From positions 1-64,000 of the forward strand of contig CAMCKH010000006.1 in the NCBI GenBank assembly GCA_945875435.1: a DNA stretch of 64,000 nt, written 5' to 3'. Shown in pieces: positions 1 through 7,740 of the stretch. How positions within the stretch are numbered: the first letter of the stretch is position 1; the number at the start of each line of letters is the position of its first letter. This DNA is from an uncultured Erysipelotrichaceae bacterium. GTDB taxonomy: Bacteria > Bacillota_I > Bacilli_A > Erysipelotrichales > Erysipelotrichaceae. Below the pieces are notes generated by a model. That model was not told the origin of the DNA. It saw nothing but the letters and a program-made list of their open reading frames with translations, and did not search any database. The position numbers were made by a program, and so were the translations under genes.

Positions 1-134
1 ACGAATATGTTCAAAATAAGTTTACTATTGTAAACGAAATATGTCAAGTCTTTTTTATAAATGTAAACACCGATATTATTGTAATTAATGCTAACATACA
101 ATTAAATACTTATGCGATTAATATAAAAGCCATA

Positions 135-344
135 TCACATGGATATGACTTGTCCGTTCTTGAAATGTACTTCTATTTTTTTATCTCTGTGTATCATTAT
201 TTTCTCAACTAGGGTGTTGAAAAGCTTTTCATCAAAGGTAGATATTAACTGTTCTTGTTGTTTTAAGTTATCAATAAAATTCTTGGTATCTTTTATTTGC
301 CTTTGTCTTTCTTGCAGCCTATCTCTTTTTATTCTATTGTCCAC
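135..344 (-). pseudogene. 3' tail of a large serine recombinase (copy a)
   Basis: A 69-codon frame matches the C-terminal end of large serine recombinases of the transposon/ICE type. It aligns with the tail at 3838-4233, sharing DEKLFNTLV and EVHFKN followed by QVISM. The catalytic N-terminal resolvase domain is absent, so it cannot be a working recombinase. The frame can start at a GTG behind a good AAGGAGGGG site, which is probably accidental. The stop codon lies in the loop of an inverted repeat (CATATC/GATATG). The same tail occurs at 1341, 3838 and 5518. Confidence 0.75.
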
Positions 345-374
345 TTACACCCCTCCTTTCCTAAAAATAGGCAT

Positions 375-407
375 GAAAAAAGACATCTACTTTTTCGTAA
401 ATGTCTT
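375..407 (-). terminator. Rho-independent terminator for the 451-933 gene
   Basis: On the minus strand AAGACAT pairs with ATGTCTT across a short loop and is followed by a run of T. It lies 44 bases past the stop of the membrane protein gene. Confidence 0.7.
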
Positions 408-450
408 AGTTATTTGTTGTATTCAGTTCGACAAACTGGGATTTGTAATT

Positions 451-933
451 CTATATAAACAATAATACAAATCCCATAATAATTTTCAATAGTGCATCTA
501 TTAAAAGTGTTTTAAAAACAAAACTATCTTTTTTGATAAAAGAATATAGAGCATTCAAAGTGACTAAAGCACTTAAAACAATAGTATAAATTGAATTAAA
601 TGGTATAAAGTGTACTCCTACACTGAATAAAATTCCTACAATTACATATTTTTCACCTTTGTTACTTAACAAAATATAAGATAACATGATACCTATGATT
701 AAAATTATAAGAGAAGGTATAGAATAAAAATTACTATTTGATGATACTTTCAAATATGACTTTATAGGATTATCAGTCATCAACATAAAAATACCAAAAG
801 TATAAAAGAAACCAAATGTCATCCACCCATATTGCATTTCCCTTGTTTTATAATATACTGAATACATCATAAACATTGACGATCCCATAATAATTAAAAA
901 TAATCCAAGAAGCCCTTCTTTTCCCTGTATCAT
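451..933 (-). CDS. Multi-pass membrane protein, unknown function
   Basis: About 160 residues with five or six hydrophobic segments and few charged residues. An ATG at 933 is preferred because GGAGG sits six bases before it; an in-frame GTG at 945 would overlap that site. I do not recognise the family with certainty (it is similar in size and style to small DUF6609-type membrane proteins). It lies between recombinase tails a and b, the position occupied elsewhere in this region by immunity-type genes, so an immunity or accessory role is possible but unproven. A terminator follows. Confidence 0.6.
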   Translation of the reverse strand: MIQGKEGLLGLFLIIMGSSMFMMYSVYYKTREMQYGWMTFGFFYTFGIFMLMTDNPIKSYLKVSSNSNFYSIPSLIILIIGIMLSYILLSNKGEKYVIVGILFSVGVHFIPFNSIYTIVLSALVTLNALYSFIKKDSFVFKTLLIDALLKIIMGFVLLFI

Positions 934-1104
934 AATTACCTCCACAACTTCTAATTTACAAATCTATCACTTATGCCTTTTAAATTTTATATTTCCTCCA
1001 GTTATACATAGTACTTCTTCAGATTTTTACTATGTCAATCTTGGTGAACTTCAAGCAATCAAGATTTCGGTCAAGAAACATCAAAAAGTAAACATTTGAT
1101 TTTT

Positions 1105-1249
1105 TTATAAAGGTAATTCTAAATATACCTTTAATAACTCTGCGACTGCTTTTATTGTCTCAGGGTCTTTTTTATCGCTAGTTCTGTAGGTATAAAGCTG
1201 ACAAACTAAATCCCTTACTAATTCCATACCCAAATCTTTCGTTTTTGGC
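1105..1249 (-). pseudogene. C-terminal fragment of an unidentified protein
   Basis: An open frame of about 47 codons ends in LKVYLELPL. It has a TAG just upstream and no ribosome site. It reads like a real helical protein tail (DLGMELVRDL, then a polar stretch, then a helix), but the family is not recognised. It abuts recombinase tail b, like the other cut-off genes here. The rest of 946-1258 shows no gene. Confidence 0.3.
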
Positions 1250-1258
1250 TATTCGATG

Positions 1259-1477
1259 TCGCAACTCTTAACGATTTCCTAAACCCTTGATTTTATTATA
1301 TCATATTATCCAAGCCTTTTTCTAATCACAAAAAGCCATATCACATAGATATGACTTGTTTGTTCTTTAAGTGGACTTTTACTTGTTTGTCTTTATAGAT
1401 GATTACCTTGTCTACTAAGGTGTTAAATAACTTTTCGTCGTAGTTAAGGAATAGATTTTCTTGTTACTTTAAGATAT
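1259..1477 (-). pseudogene. 3' tail of a large serine recombinase (copy b) with conserved downstream segment
   Basis: 1341-1477 encodes the same recombinase tail as copies a, c and d, now with stops. 1259-1340 is nearly identical to the stretch beyond tail c (3765-3835): the same start around CTTAACGATTT, the same AT-rich core containing TATCATATTATCCAA, then the stop-codon hairpin. Reading on the minus strand, this segment places a TATAAT-like box just beyond the recombinase end. The stop codon of the RelE-type toxin lies within this tail sequence, so the junction is old recombination. Confidence 0.65.
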
Positions 1478-1789
1478 CTATAAACTGTTAAAATTTTGTC
1501 TTGTATTTTGTACTGTTAAAATGATAACCTGTTTATTTATTTCTTCAACTTTATAGACAATAATATAACTACCTATAAACAACTGACGATAATTCTTACC
1601 AACAAAATTTCCAACTTTTCTAATCGAACCTCTTGTTGGCAAATACGCTAAACTTAATATTGCATCTTCAATATTATTCGCAATACTAATTGCTGTAGAC
1701 GACACTGATAAATCATTGGCGATGTAATCATAAATATTATCAATATCATCGACAGCCTTATTGGTTAATAAAACCTTATATTTCTCCAA
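1478..1789 (-). CDS. RelE/ParE-family toxin
   Basis: 103 residues with the RelE/ParE fold pattern: an N-terminal strand YKVLLTNKAVDDI, a long helix, the Gly/Arg-rich GSIRKVG segment, then YRQLFIGSYIIVYKV and a final strand ending in VQNTRQ. Members cut ribosome-bound mRNA or inhibit gyrase; which applies here cannot be told. It overlaps the antitoxin gene by 14 bases, the usual antitoxin-first order. The last few codons run into the recombinase tail, so the C-terminus may not be native. Confidence 0.85.
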   Translation of the reverse strand: MEKYKVLLTNKAVDDIDNIYDYIANDLSVSSTAISIANNIEDAILSLAYLPTRGSIRKVGNFVGKNYRQLFIGSYIIVYKVEEINKQVIILTVQNTRQNFNSL

Positions 1790-2045
1790 AATGTTTAGTC
1801 CTTAATTGCTTTAACACTGACTCAGCTTCTTGCAGCTCGCCACCCGCTTTTAATTCTAATTCAGCCATTTCTATTGCAGCATCTACTTTTGCATTCTGTA
1901 TAAGACTTTCATATGTCGCCATACTCATAACAACTAAATCACCATATCCATTTTTAGTAACAAATATAGGCTCATTGCTTGCATGACAACGTTCAGATAT
2001 TTCTGTTGTATTTCTTAATTCTTTAATTGGAACTATTTGTGGCAT
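1776..2045 (-). CDS. Phd/YefM-family antitoxin
   Basis: 89 residues. The N-terminal Phd/YefM DNA-binding domain is clear: IVPIKELRNTTEISERCH, then EPIFVTKNGYGDLVVMSMATYESL. A charged C-terminal tail would wrap the partner toxin. It has an AAGGAGGGA ribosome site and lies upstream of the toxin with a 14-base overlap. The protein is expected to neutralise the toxin and repress the promoter of the pair. Confidence 0.88.
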   Translation of the reverse strand: MPQIVPIKELRNTTEISERCHASNEPIFVTKNGYGDLVVMSMATYESLIQNAKVDAAIEMAELELKAGGELQEAESVLKQLRTKHFGEI

Positions 2046-2221
2046 ACTATCCCTCCTTATTGTTAAGTATTATATCACAAAACATGACATAATTAAAGCA
2101 TAATCATGTACTAAAACTTATAAAACTTGTAGTGATACAATTAATGTGAGACTTTTTGTTGAAAAAAAGAGTAAATATCCTATCATAATATTAACCAAAA
2201 AACAGAAAGGAAATTTACTCT

Positions 2222-2443
2222 ATGAAAAGTATAACATATTCTCAAAGATATTACCCGCATTTAATCTCTACACGCTATCATGCTTGTAAATTGTATGCTT
2301 TTTAAAAATATTCTATTGAACAAGTTATTCGTAAATATAAAATCTCAAAAGCATTCTTAATGCGTTGGATGAAACGCTTTGATGGTACACAAAAATCACT
2401 ACACGACCGTTCACATCGACCACATACACCACACCCTTTTTAA
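2222..2443 (+). pseudogene. N-terminal fragment of an IS3/IS481-type transposase
   Basis: Reading from the ATG gives a helix-turn-helix transposase start (MKSITYSQRYYPHL) with one in-frame TAA after 27 codons. The frame then continues through SIEQVIRKYKISKAFLMRW and DRSHRPHTPHP, the linker that normally precedes the DDE catalytic core. The core is missing. It is the only clear plus-strand coding trace in this part of the window. Confidence 0.7.
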
Positions 2444-2510
2444 TGTCAATTTAAAAATTAGAAAAGTATCAACTATTCTGTTTTCCTGAAAATATACTCA
2501 TACCGATATA

Positions 2511-2815
2511 TTAATTTATATTTCTTATTTTTTTATATCCTGACTCAAAAACCAATCAATCATAATTTTCAGCAAAAACTTGTTCATCAGAATTTACATA
2601 TCCAAAATATACAATCGACTCTATATCCTCTTTATTAAAGAAAACAAGTTTATCTCTCTCAGTCATCCCTTAAGGATAAATAACAGCTGAGTAATCAAAA
2701 TAACCTAATTCCCTATTATTTTCAAATAAAGCTGCTCTACTAATTATCAATAGTGGTAAATTACCGTTTTTAATTATTACAACTGAACCAATTGGTAAAA
2801 TTCTATCTTGTATCT
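2511..2815 (-). pseudogene. DUF4176 protein relic (type VII secretion-associated family)
   Basis: The minus strand reads ILPIGSVVIIKNG, then LLIISR, GYFDYSAVIYP, stop, GMTERDKLVFFNKEDIESI and VYFGYVNSDEQVF, and ends after a second in-frame stop. This is the pattern of DUF4176: an LPIGSVV start, the YP(E)G turn and a ...F.G..D.E end. The first stop replaces the Glu codon of YPEG. DUF4176 genes sit in type VII effector loci of streptococci, listeriae and staphylococci. The start overlaps the end of the preceding membrane protein gene. Confidence 0.65.
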
Positions 2816-3492
2816 ATTTCTTCCTTAATGTTTTGTTTTATTTTTAACAGTACAATTGATTTTAGGATTAAATTCCATCCAATATTAGGAATCAAAGAGA
2901 TAAGCAAACCTAAAATCATTAATTTAATTGCAAATTCACCTATAGAACTGGGTATAAAATATAGCCAAAACATAATTGGTAACACTAAACCAAGCACGAA
3001 TACACTTACAATTATATTCGCTAGGTACGGTATCCTGTTTGATGACCATACATCATTAAACTTCAAAGCAATCTGCTCAAATCCTTCAAAATACAAAAGT
3101 TGTTCATTACTACTAGGTGGTCTACATATTTCATACTTACTTCTGATGCGTATCATTAGATATTCAAAAGACAGGAACATTATGAATCCCAGCAATATAG
3201 GAATAACATATCTTGAAACTCCTGAAACCTGTATATTCTTTATGTCTCCAGATAATATTCTTATTAAAGATATGATAAAAATAAAAACTGTTGATGGAAT
3301 AAGAGAAGTGAACAAAATGATTTGATTTCTAAACTGCTTTTGACTCCTTGATTTCTCTTGCGACAATTTTCGCCAAATAACTTTTTTGTGAATAATATCA
3401 TACTCTGCTGCTAGTCCAGTTCCTTTTAATTGAGTTCCCAAACCGTTATCAACATGAAAAATGAATTTTAAGCAAGGAATATATTTTAGCAC
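2803..3492 (-). CDS. Membrane protein with four predicted helices, unknown function
   Basis: The frame opens further upstream (to 3552), but the first 20 codons look like read-in from a toxin relic. A GTG at 3492 with AAAGGA ten bases upstream is the likelier start. The soluble N-terminus (about 70 residues) is followed by two closely spaced helices, a polar segment (about 40 residues) and two more helices. It lies between a toxin-tail relic and a DUF4176 relic, so it may belong to a type VII effector/immunity set. The family is not recognised. Confidence 0.5.
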   Translation of the reverse strand: MLKYIPCLKFIFHVDNGLGTQLKGTGLAAEYDIIHKKVIWRKLSQEKSRSQKQFRNQIILFTSLIPSTVFIFIISLIRILSGDIKNIQVSGVSRYVIPILLGFIMFLSFEYLMIRIRSKYEICRPPSSNEQLLYFEGFEQIALKFNDVWSSNRIPYLANIIVSVFVLGLVLPIMFWLYFIPSSIGEFAIKLMILGLLISLIPNIGWNLILKSIVLLKIKQNIKEEIDTR

Positions 3493-3555
3493 GGCCACTC
3501 CATCCTTTCTTTTGGGGTTTAACTTCATAAACAAGATGACTGTTGATTGCACTTC

Positions 3556-3720
3556 CTATAAAACCACAGCAATACTATCTACTGCCGCACCTACACCTGT
3601 AAAGCTTGTCCAATCACTGCACCTCCAATTTTTTCGACAGAACTACCCGAAGCTACAGCAGTTAAATTGATAACTGTTTTCCGAGCAGTAATAACTATTG
3701 ATTGCTCATTCGAATAACCT
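3556..3720 (-). pseudogene. C-terminal relic of a secreted effector or accessory protein
   Basis: The minus strand encodes ARKTVINLTAVASG, then SSVEKIGGAVIGQA. After a one-base deletion it continues as FTGVGAAVDSIAVVL and stops. The small, Ala/Gly-rich, amphipathic character recalls small type VII partner proteins or the membrane-active end of a toxin; I cannot choose. The frameshift makes it non-functional. It lies directly beyond recombinase tail c. Confidence 0.4.
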
Positions 3721-3764
3721 TTTGTTTTTAACTCAGTGAAAGGGGTAAAAAGGTGTGCAACTTT

Positions 3765-4233
3765 TAACGATTTACTAAATCCTTGATTTTATTATATCAT
3801 ATTATCCAATCCTTTTTTCTAATCGCAAAAAGTCATATCACATAGATATGACTTGTTCGTTCTTGAAGTGGACTTCTACTTGTTTGTCTTTATAGATGAT
3901 AACCTTGTCTACTAAAGTATTAAACAGCTTTTCATCGTAAGCAACAACTAGCTTGTCTTGTTGCCATAAGATGTCTATGAAGTTGTTTAATGCTTTCAGT
4001 TTGATTTTTCTTTCCTGCAACACTTGTTGCTTGTCACGATATGTTTTCTGTAGTGTGTGATAGTTTTTAACTAAAGCATCATATTGTGGATAGAGATTTT
4101 GTGTCAGTTTCCCATTGACTACCTGTTCAACTTCTTCTTGAATGCTAAGTAGCTGAGATTCTAAAGTTTTTAGTTCATCTTCTAGTTGTCCACTCTTTGC
4201 CAATACACTTATTAAGCATTCCAAATTTTTCAA
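3765..4233 (-). pseudogene. 3' tail of a large serine recombinase (copy c, longest)
   Basis: 3838-4233 encodes 131 residues: a coiled coil (ELKTLESQLLSIQEEVEQV, then KTYRDKQQVLQERK) and the recombinase C-terminal strand-rich end (DEKLFNTLVDKVIIYKD, VEVHFKN). In intact large serine recombinases this coiled coil belongs to the C-terminal DNA-binding part; the resolvase and zinc domains are missing. The stop codon sits in a perfect 10-base inverted repeat (AAGTCATATC/GATATGACTT) followed by T residues, so stop and terminator coincide. 3765-3837 matches the flank of copy b. Confidence 0.72.
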
Positions 4234-4305
4234 TTTGTAAACTCATTATTTTCCACCTTTACGATATAAATCCCAAAACTCTTTCAAAGACTCATGAGCT
4301 ATGAC

Positions 4306-4758
4306 TTATCTATTCTCAATATCGGCTTTGACTTCTTCATACCATTGATAAAAAATATCAAATGAAGTTAAAGTATCCGAATTTGAATAAAATAGGTCAT
4401 AAGAGTAACCTGCATGAACCTTCTTATTTACATTATCATAAATAAGTTTGATTTGGGTTGGCATGGGTCTGCTGTACTTTTTACAAATTTTTTCAACTTC
4501 TTTTAAATCTTCGGTTCCAATTTTTAAAACATCAAAAATTAAATCATTGTTAGCTTTAACTCCATTTAGAGTCGCAAGTTGAGGCATAGTCATCACCTCA
4601 CCATTTATGCTATAAAAAACATTAAAACTATATAAAGAATTCTCGTGTGAAGCGTATAGATATATTTTCTCAACATCACTACTCAACCTTTCGGCATACT
4701 CCAGTGATAAAGTAATCATATCTTTCTGCTTCTCTGTAAATTTATCCTCAAAAGTCAT
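4306..4758 (-). CDS. DUF600 immunity protein, EsaG/YezG-like
   Basis: 150 residues matching the DUF600 plan: an N-terminal helix (EDKFTEKQKDMITLSLEYAE), then KIYLYASHENSLYSFNVFYSINGEV, a middle with LIFDVLKIGTEDLKEV, KICKKYSRPMPTQIKLIYD, and WYEEVK near the end. In this family EsaG and YezG bind and block the nuclease toxin of the type VII effector EsaD/YeeF. The match is to the streptococcal/enterococcal branch. The gene lies 32 bases beyond a relic of exactly that nuclease toxin, which supports the call. It appears intact although its toxin is broken. Confidence 0.75.
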   Translation of the reverse strand: MTFEDKFTEKQKDMITLSLEYAERLSSDVEKIYLYASHENSLYSFNVFYSINGEVMTMPQLATLNGVKANNDLIFDVLKIGTEDLKEVEKICKKYSRPMPTQIKLIYDNVNKKVHAGYSYDLFYSNSDTLTSFDIFYQWYEEVKADIENR

Positions 4759-4790
4759 TGCTATTCTCCTATCTTAGATTTGATATACTT

Positions 4791-5040
4791 TCAAAAAAAA
4801 TCAACGCCATCAATACTATAAAAAACCTCAAAACTACTTGGTCTCAAACTGTCACCCACATAGCTAACTTTTACATTTACTGAAACTTTTTCCCCTCTTT
4901 GAGGGCTTTTGCCACTGGTTTTCTAGTTTCTTGTAATCACTTAAATTCACTTCACTTAACTGAGAAACAAGGTTGTCAATTTCAGGCGAACCACCAAAAC
5001 GGTCTCCAGCATCTACAGCATGGGTTGCAAAAAAACTACA
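4791..5040 (-). pseudogene. C-terminal end of an EsaD-like DNA/RNA non-specific nuclease toxin
   Basis: The minus strand reads GDRFGGSPEIDNLVSQ, then EVNLSDYKKLENQWQKPSKRG. After a missing A in a poly-A run it continues as VSVNVKVSYVGDSLRPSSF and FEVFYSIDG and stops. The .DRFGGSPE.DNLV...VN...YK..EN signature is the conserved end of the secreted DNA/RNA non-specific endonucleases carried by LXG/YeeF and EsaD toxins. The first catalytic motif and the whole LXG delivery part are missing. The cognate immunity gene follows at 4758. Confidence 0.65.
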
Positions 5041-5071
5041 GACATTTTGCTAGTCCAGTCCTTAAATTAGT

Positions 5072-5248
5072 CTATCTTTTATACATATATTTTAAAAGCT
5101 TATCACAAATATACTTCATAATAAATAAACTACCTATGAATATTGTTTGTTGTACTAAAAAATTACGAAAATTCAATCCATGAACTACACTTATTCCAAT
5201 TGAAATCAATATTCCTATTGTGTAAAATATTTTTTTTAGCCAAAGCAT
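5072..5248 (-). CDS. 58-residue membrane protein, probable immunity protein
   Basis: An ATG at 5248 opens 58 codons: MLWLKKIFYTIGILISIGI and a second hydrophobic segment (FLVQQTIFIGSLFIM), ending in basic residues. Its start overlaps the end of the preceding toxin tail (stop at 5236-5238) by 13 bases, the tight coupling expected of toxin and immunity genes. Two membrane helices fit immunity to a membrane-acting toxin. No family is recognised; the function is inferred from position only. Confidence 0.5.
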   Translation of the reverse strand: MLWLKKIFYTIGILISIGISVVHGLNFRNFLVQQTIFIGSLFIMKYICDKLLKYMYKR

Positions 5249-5424
5249 ATTTCATTTCCTGATCTACCTCCAAACCAACCGTCTGCATAATCAATTGCAG
5301 TAGCAACTAAAAAACCACCTGACAATGACGCTAATCCAGCTAACCCTGCAACAGTTCTTCTTATTTTATCAGCCATAAATCTGTCGCTATGAGTTTTATC
5401 ATACAATTTCTCCTTCTTTTTACT
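5236..5424 (-). pseudogene. C-terminal end of a Gly-rich, membrane-active-type toxin
   Basis: An open frame with a TAG immediately upstream reads DKTHSDRFMADKIRRTVAG, then LAGLASLSGGFLVATAIDYA and DGWFGGRSGNEICFG, stop. A basic lead followed by a Gly/Ala-rich hydrophobic stretch is the style of bacteriocin-like, membrane-depolarising C-termini of polymorphic toxins. The delivery portion is absent and there is no good start. It is coupled to the 58-residue membrane protein. Confidence 0.45.
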
Positions 5425-5435
5425 CTAAAGTCATA

Positions 5436-5770
5436 TTTTAACTTTTTCTAAACCATTGATTTATCTTTTGGTATTATATCATATTATTTAGGTGTTTTGT
5501 TTGATAAAAAAGCCATATCACATAGATATAACTTGTTCGTTCTTGAAGTGGACTTCTACTTGTTTGTCTTTATAGATAATTACCTTGTCTACTAAAGTAT
5601 TAAATAGCTTTTCATCGTAAGCAACAACTAGCTTGTCTTGTTGCTTTAAGATGTCTATAAAGTTGTTTAATGCTTTCAGTTCTTTTTCATTAGTAGACTC
5701 TTTTCAAATTCTTGCATTTGCTTGATTTGATATTCTTGTAGTACTCTTTTATTATCTAAATTGTTCAACT
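5436..5770 (-). pseudogene. 3' tail of a large serine recombinase (copy d)
   Basis: 5518-5700 is nearly identical to copy c over the recombinase end. Further upstream the reading frame is broken and contains stops. The flank 5436-5517 again carries the AT-rich segment with TATCATATTATTTAGG seen beside copies b and c. The stop codon again falls in the CATATC..GATAT hairpin. Confidence 0.65.
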
Positions 5771-5840
5771 ATCAGCTTTAAACCTCTCTAAAACTTTTCT
5801 TAATTTCAGATAATTCATTTAGTTTTCTTTGAAATATTTC

Positions 5841-6320
5841 TTAACTCATTCCATTTTTGATGGCTATTTCGTAGTATTTGCTAAATTCCGAATGGTTATT
5901 TTCTTTAACCACGGCAAGCAATTCTGCAAAATAGCCCCAAGCATTATTAAAACTTCTTGTAGAACTATAATTTTCTCTTACAGGCATATATCTTAGCTTT
6001 ACAAAATACTTGTTTAAAATTTTCGTCCAAGTTTCTTCATCGTCATCATAACAAAAATATTTTGTTTCAAACAAACTGCCAAATCTCCTATCCCAAATTT
6101 TAATTTCATCTGGAATATACCAAATTTTCAAGTTTAAAAGCTCACCAATTATTCTCTCAAAAATAGCACAAGGCTGTCCTTCTCGAATCATATCCTTTGA
6201 GGCTTCTTCTTTTAGTTCTTCATAAACTTCGTCTTCTCTTAATAACAAAAAGGCAATTTTTACTTTGTAAGCGAAAGGTTTATCTTTTGTTAGAATATGA
6301 TATTTGTTTATATTGTTCAT
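5841..6320 (-). CDS. Unrecognised 159-residue soluble protein
   Basis: Starts with MNNINKYHILTKDKPFAYKV. It is rich in charged and aromatic residues, has no membrane segment or signal peptide, and is predicted mostly helical. A GAAAGGAATA ribosome site precedes the ATG. It lies 62 bases beyond the AlbA_2 regulator on the same strand and just before recombinase tail d, a position that fits an immunity protein. No family assignment is possible from sequence alone. Confidence 0.55.
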   Translation of the reverse strand: MNNINKYHILTKDKPFAYKVKIAFLLLREDEVYEELKEEASKDMIREGQPCAIFERIIGELLNLKIWYIPDEIKIWDRRFGSLFETKYFCYDDDEETWTKILNKYFVKLRYMPVRENYSSTRSFNNAWGYFAELLAVVKENNHSEFSKYYEIAIKNGMS

Positions 6321-6382
6321 AATATTATTCCTTTCGTTAAAAATTAAAATTTATTTATCTTCCAGCAATTCGCTATTCCTTT

Positions 6383-7726
6383 TTACTTGTTCATATTTTT
6401 AACCACCCAATAACCACTTTTTGAACTACCAACATATTCTAATTTATTTTCTTCTCTTAACTTGGCTATATCTCTTCTAATTGTAGATTTAGATAAACTC
6501 AATATATCTTTTATTTCATCTGCCGTTATTTGAGGATTATTTTGTATCAATTGAATTATTTTACTATATCTCTGAATAGACGTTAATTTTTGAGTGTCAT
6601 TTTGGGTGTCAATTTGAGTGTCACTTTGAGTCTCATTTTGACCATCATAGTTACGATTAAACAATGTAACAATTACACCATTATTAGAAATGTAATATTC
6701 CGGTTGCTTGTTAAAATCAGCATAGTCCTCGAATATTCTTCTAACACCTGAAGCATAATTTTCAATAACATCAATTTTGTCTAATACATTGACAATTATC
6801 TTGTTTCTTTTTGCAACCATTCCCATTTTTATATTTTCAAGTGTCAATCCATCAGGCAAACTACCTGGTGAAAAAATTTGAACTCTATCATCATAAAATT
6901 CAATTTTAACATCACCACTTAAAGTATAATCTCTATGGCAATAACAATTTACAATTGCTTCTCTTAAAGCTCTTTTTGGAATATCTAAGTATTCATCTCT
7001 ATCTGGCTTACCTGAAATAATAATTCTTTTTCTATTTGATAAACTAGCAAAATAAAGTATGTCATCAAGTTGCTTTAAAATAGAACCGGTAAATTCTTTT
7101 TTATCAAGAAACACACTAACATCTGTACCTTGAAATACTGCAAATTTACTAATCGTTGGATTTTGATCGCTTAAAAGTAAAGCTGCATTATTATACTTTC
7201 CATCTTTATCTAGTAAAGATAAAGCGTATTTATCAAATTTAACTTCTTTTTCTCTGAACCTATTTTCTAAGTACTCAAAAGTTAAATCATCTGTATCAAT
7301 ACTCATCGCTTCAAAATCATTTGAACTATGTTGCCTAATCATTCGTTGAATTTCATCAAAACTTGCTACTCTTTTTGTACTACCAACTCTAACAAATACA
7401 CCTTTAGCATTAAATCCTTCACCATCTTTATAAAAATATGGCTTATTTTTACCTTCTAAGACTTTAATTTTAAATGGTATTTCATTAGGATAAACATAAA
7501 TCAAATTAGCAACATTAGGACTAAAAGCATTGACAATCCAATTAGCTAGTATTTGTTCCCATTCTTTTTTCTTATTTTTTATTAAAGACTTATCAATACT
7601 GCCATTATCATTTACTCCCAAGTGAATTTCTCCACCTTTGCTATTTAAAAAAGATACTATTTCTGCCTTTAATTTATTTTGCTTTTCAGGAATATCAATT
7701 TTATATTCAATTTTATAATCTTCCAT
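6383..7726 (-). CDS. AlbA_2 (Schlafen-like) DNA-binding regulator with winged helix
   Basis: 447 residues. An N-terminal AlbA_2/AAA_4 domain (YKIEYKIDIPEKQNKLKAEI, then VSFLNSKGGEIHLGVND) is followed by the HATPase_c_4-like middle of this family (ALREAIVNCYCHRDYTLSGD, FYDDRVQIFSPGSLPDG) and a C-terminal helix-turn-helix (DEIKDILSLSKSTIRRDIAK, LREENKLEYVGSSKSGYWVV). A linker at about 375-390 repeats DTQ/ETQ units. Such proteins are putative transcription regulators often carried by mobile elements. It has a GAGGAAG ribosome site and a 14-base gap to the 92-residue gene upstream, suggesting co-transcription. Confidence 0.8.
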   Translation of the reverse strand: MEDYKIEYKIDIPEKQNKLKAEIVSFLNSKGGEIHLGVNDNGSIDKSLIKNKKKEWEQILANWIVNAFSPNVANLIYVYPNEIPFKIKVLEGKNKPYFYKDGEGFNAKGVFVRVGSTKRVASFDEIQRMIRQHSSNDFEAMSIDTDDLTFEYLENRFREKEVKFDKYALSLLDKDGKYNNAALLLSDQNPTISKFAVFQGTDVSVFLDKKEFTGSILKQLDDILYFASLSNRKRIIISGKPDRDEYLDIPKRALREAIVNCYCHRDYTLSGDVKIEFYDDRVQIFSPGSLPDGLTLENIKMGMVAKRNKIIVNVLDKIDVIENYASGVRRIFEDYADFNKQPEYYISNNGVIVTLFNRNYDGQNETQSDTQIDTQNDTQKLTSIQRYSKIIQLIQNNPQITADEIKDILSLSKSTIRRDIAKLREENKLEYVGSSKSGYWVVKNMNK

Positions 7727-7740
7727 ATTTCTTCCTCTTA

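Noticed and set aside
135..344. Functional small recombinase
   Set aside because: Only the C-terminal end is present; the catalytic Ser domain is missing.
2792..3325. 177-codon plus-strand frame
   Set aside because: It is antisense to the membrane protein at 2803-3492, has no ribosome site, and its residue composition is typical of a shadow of hydrophobic codons.
4899..5183. 94-codon plus-strand frame
   Set aside because: It lies antisense to the nuclease relic and the 58-residue membrane gene, both of which have family or positional support.
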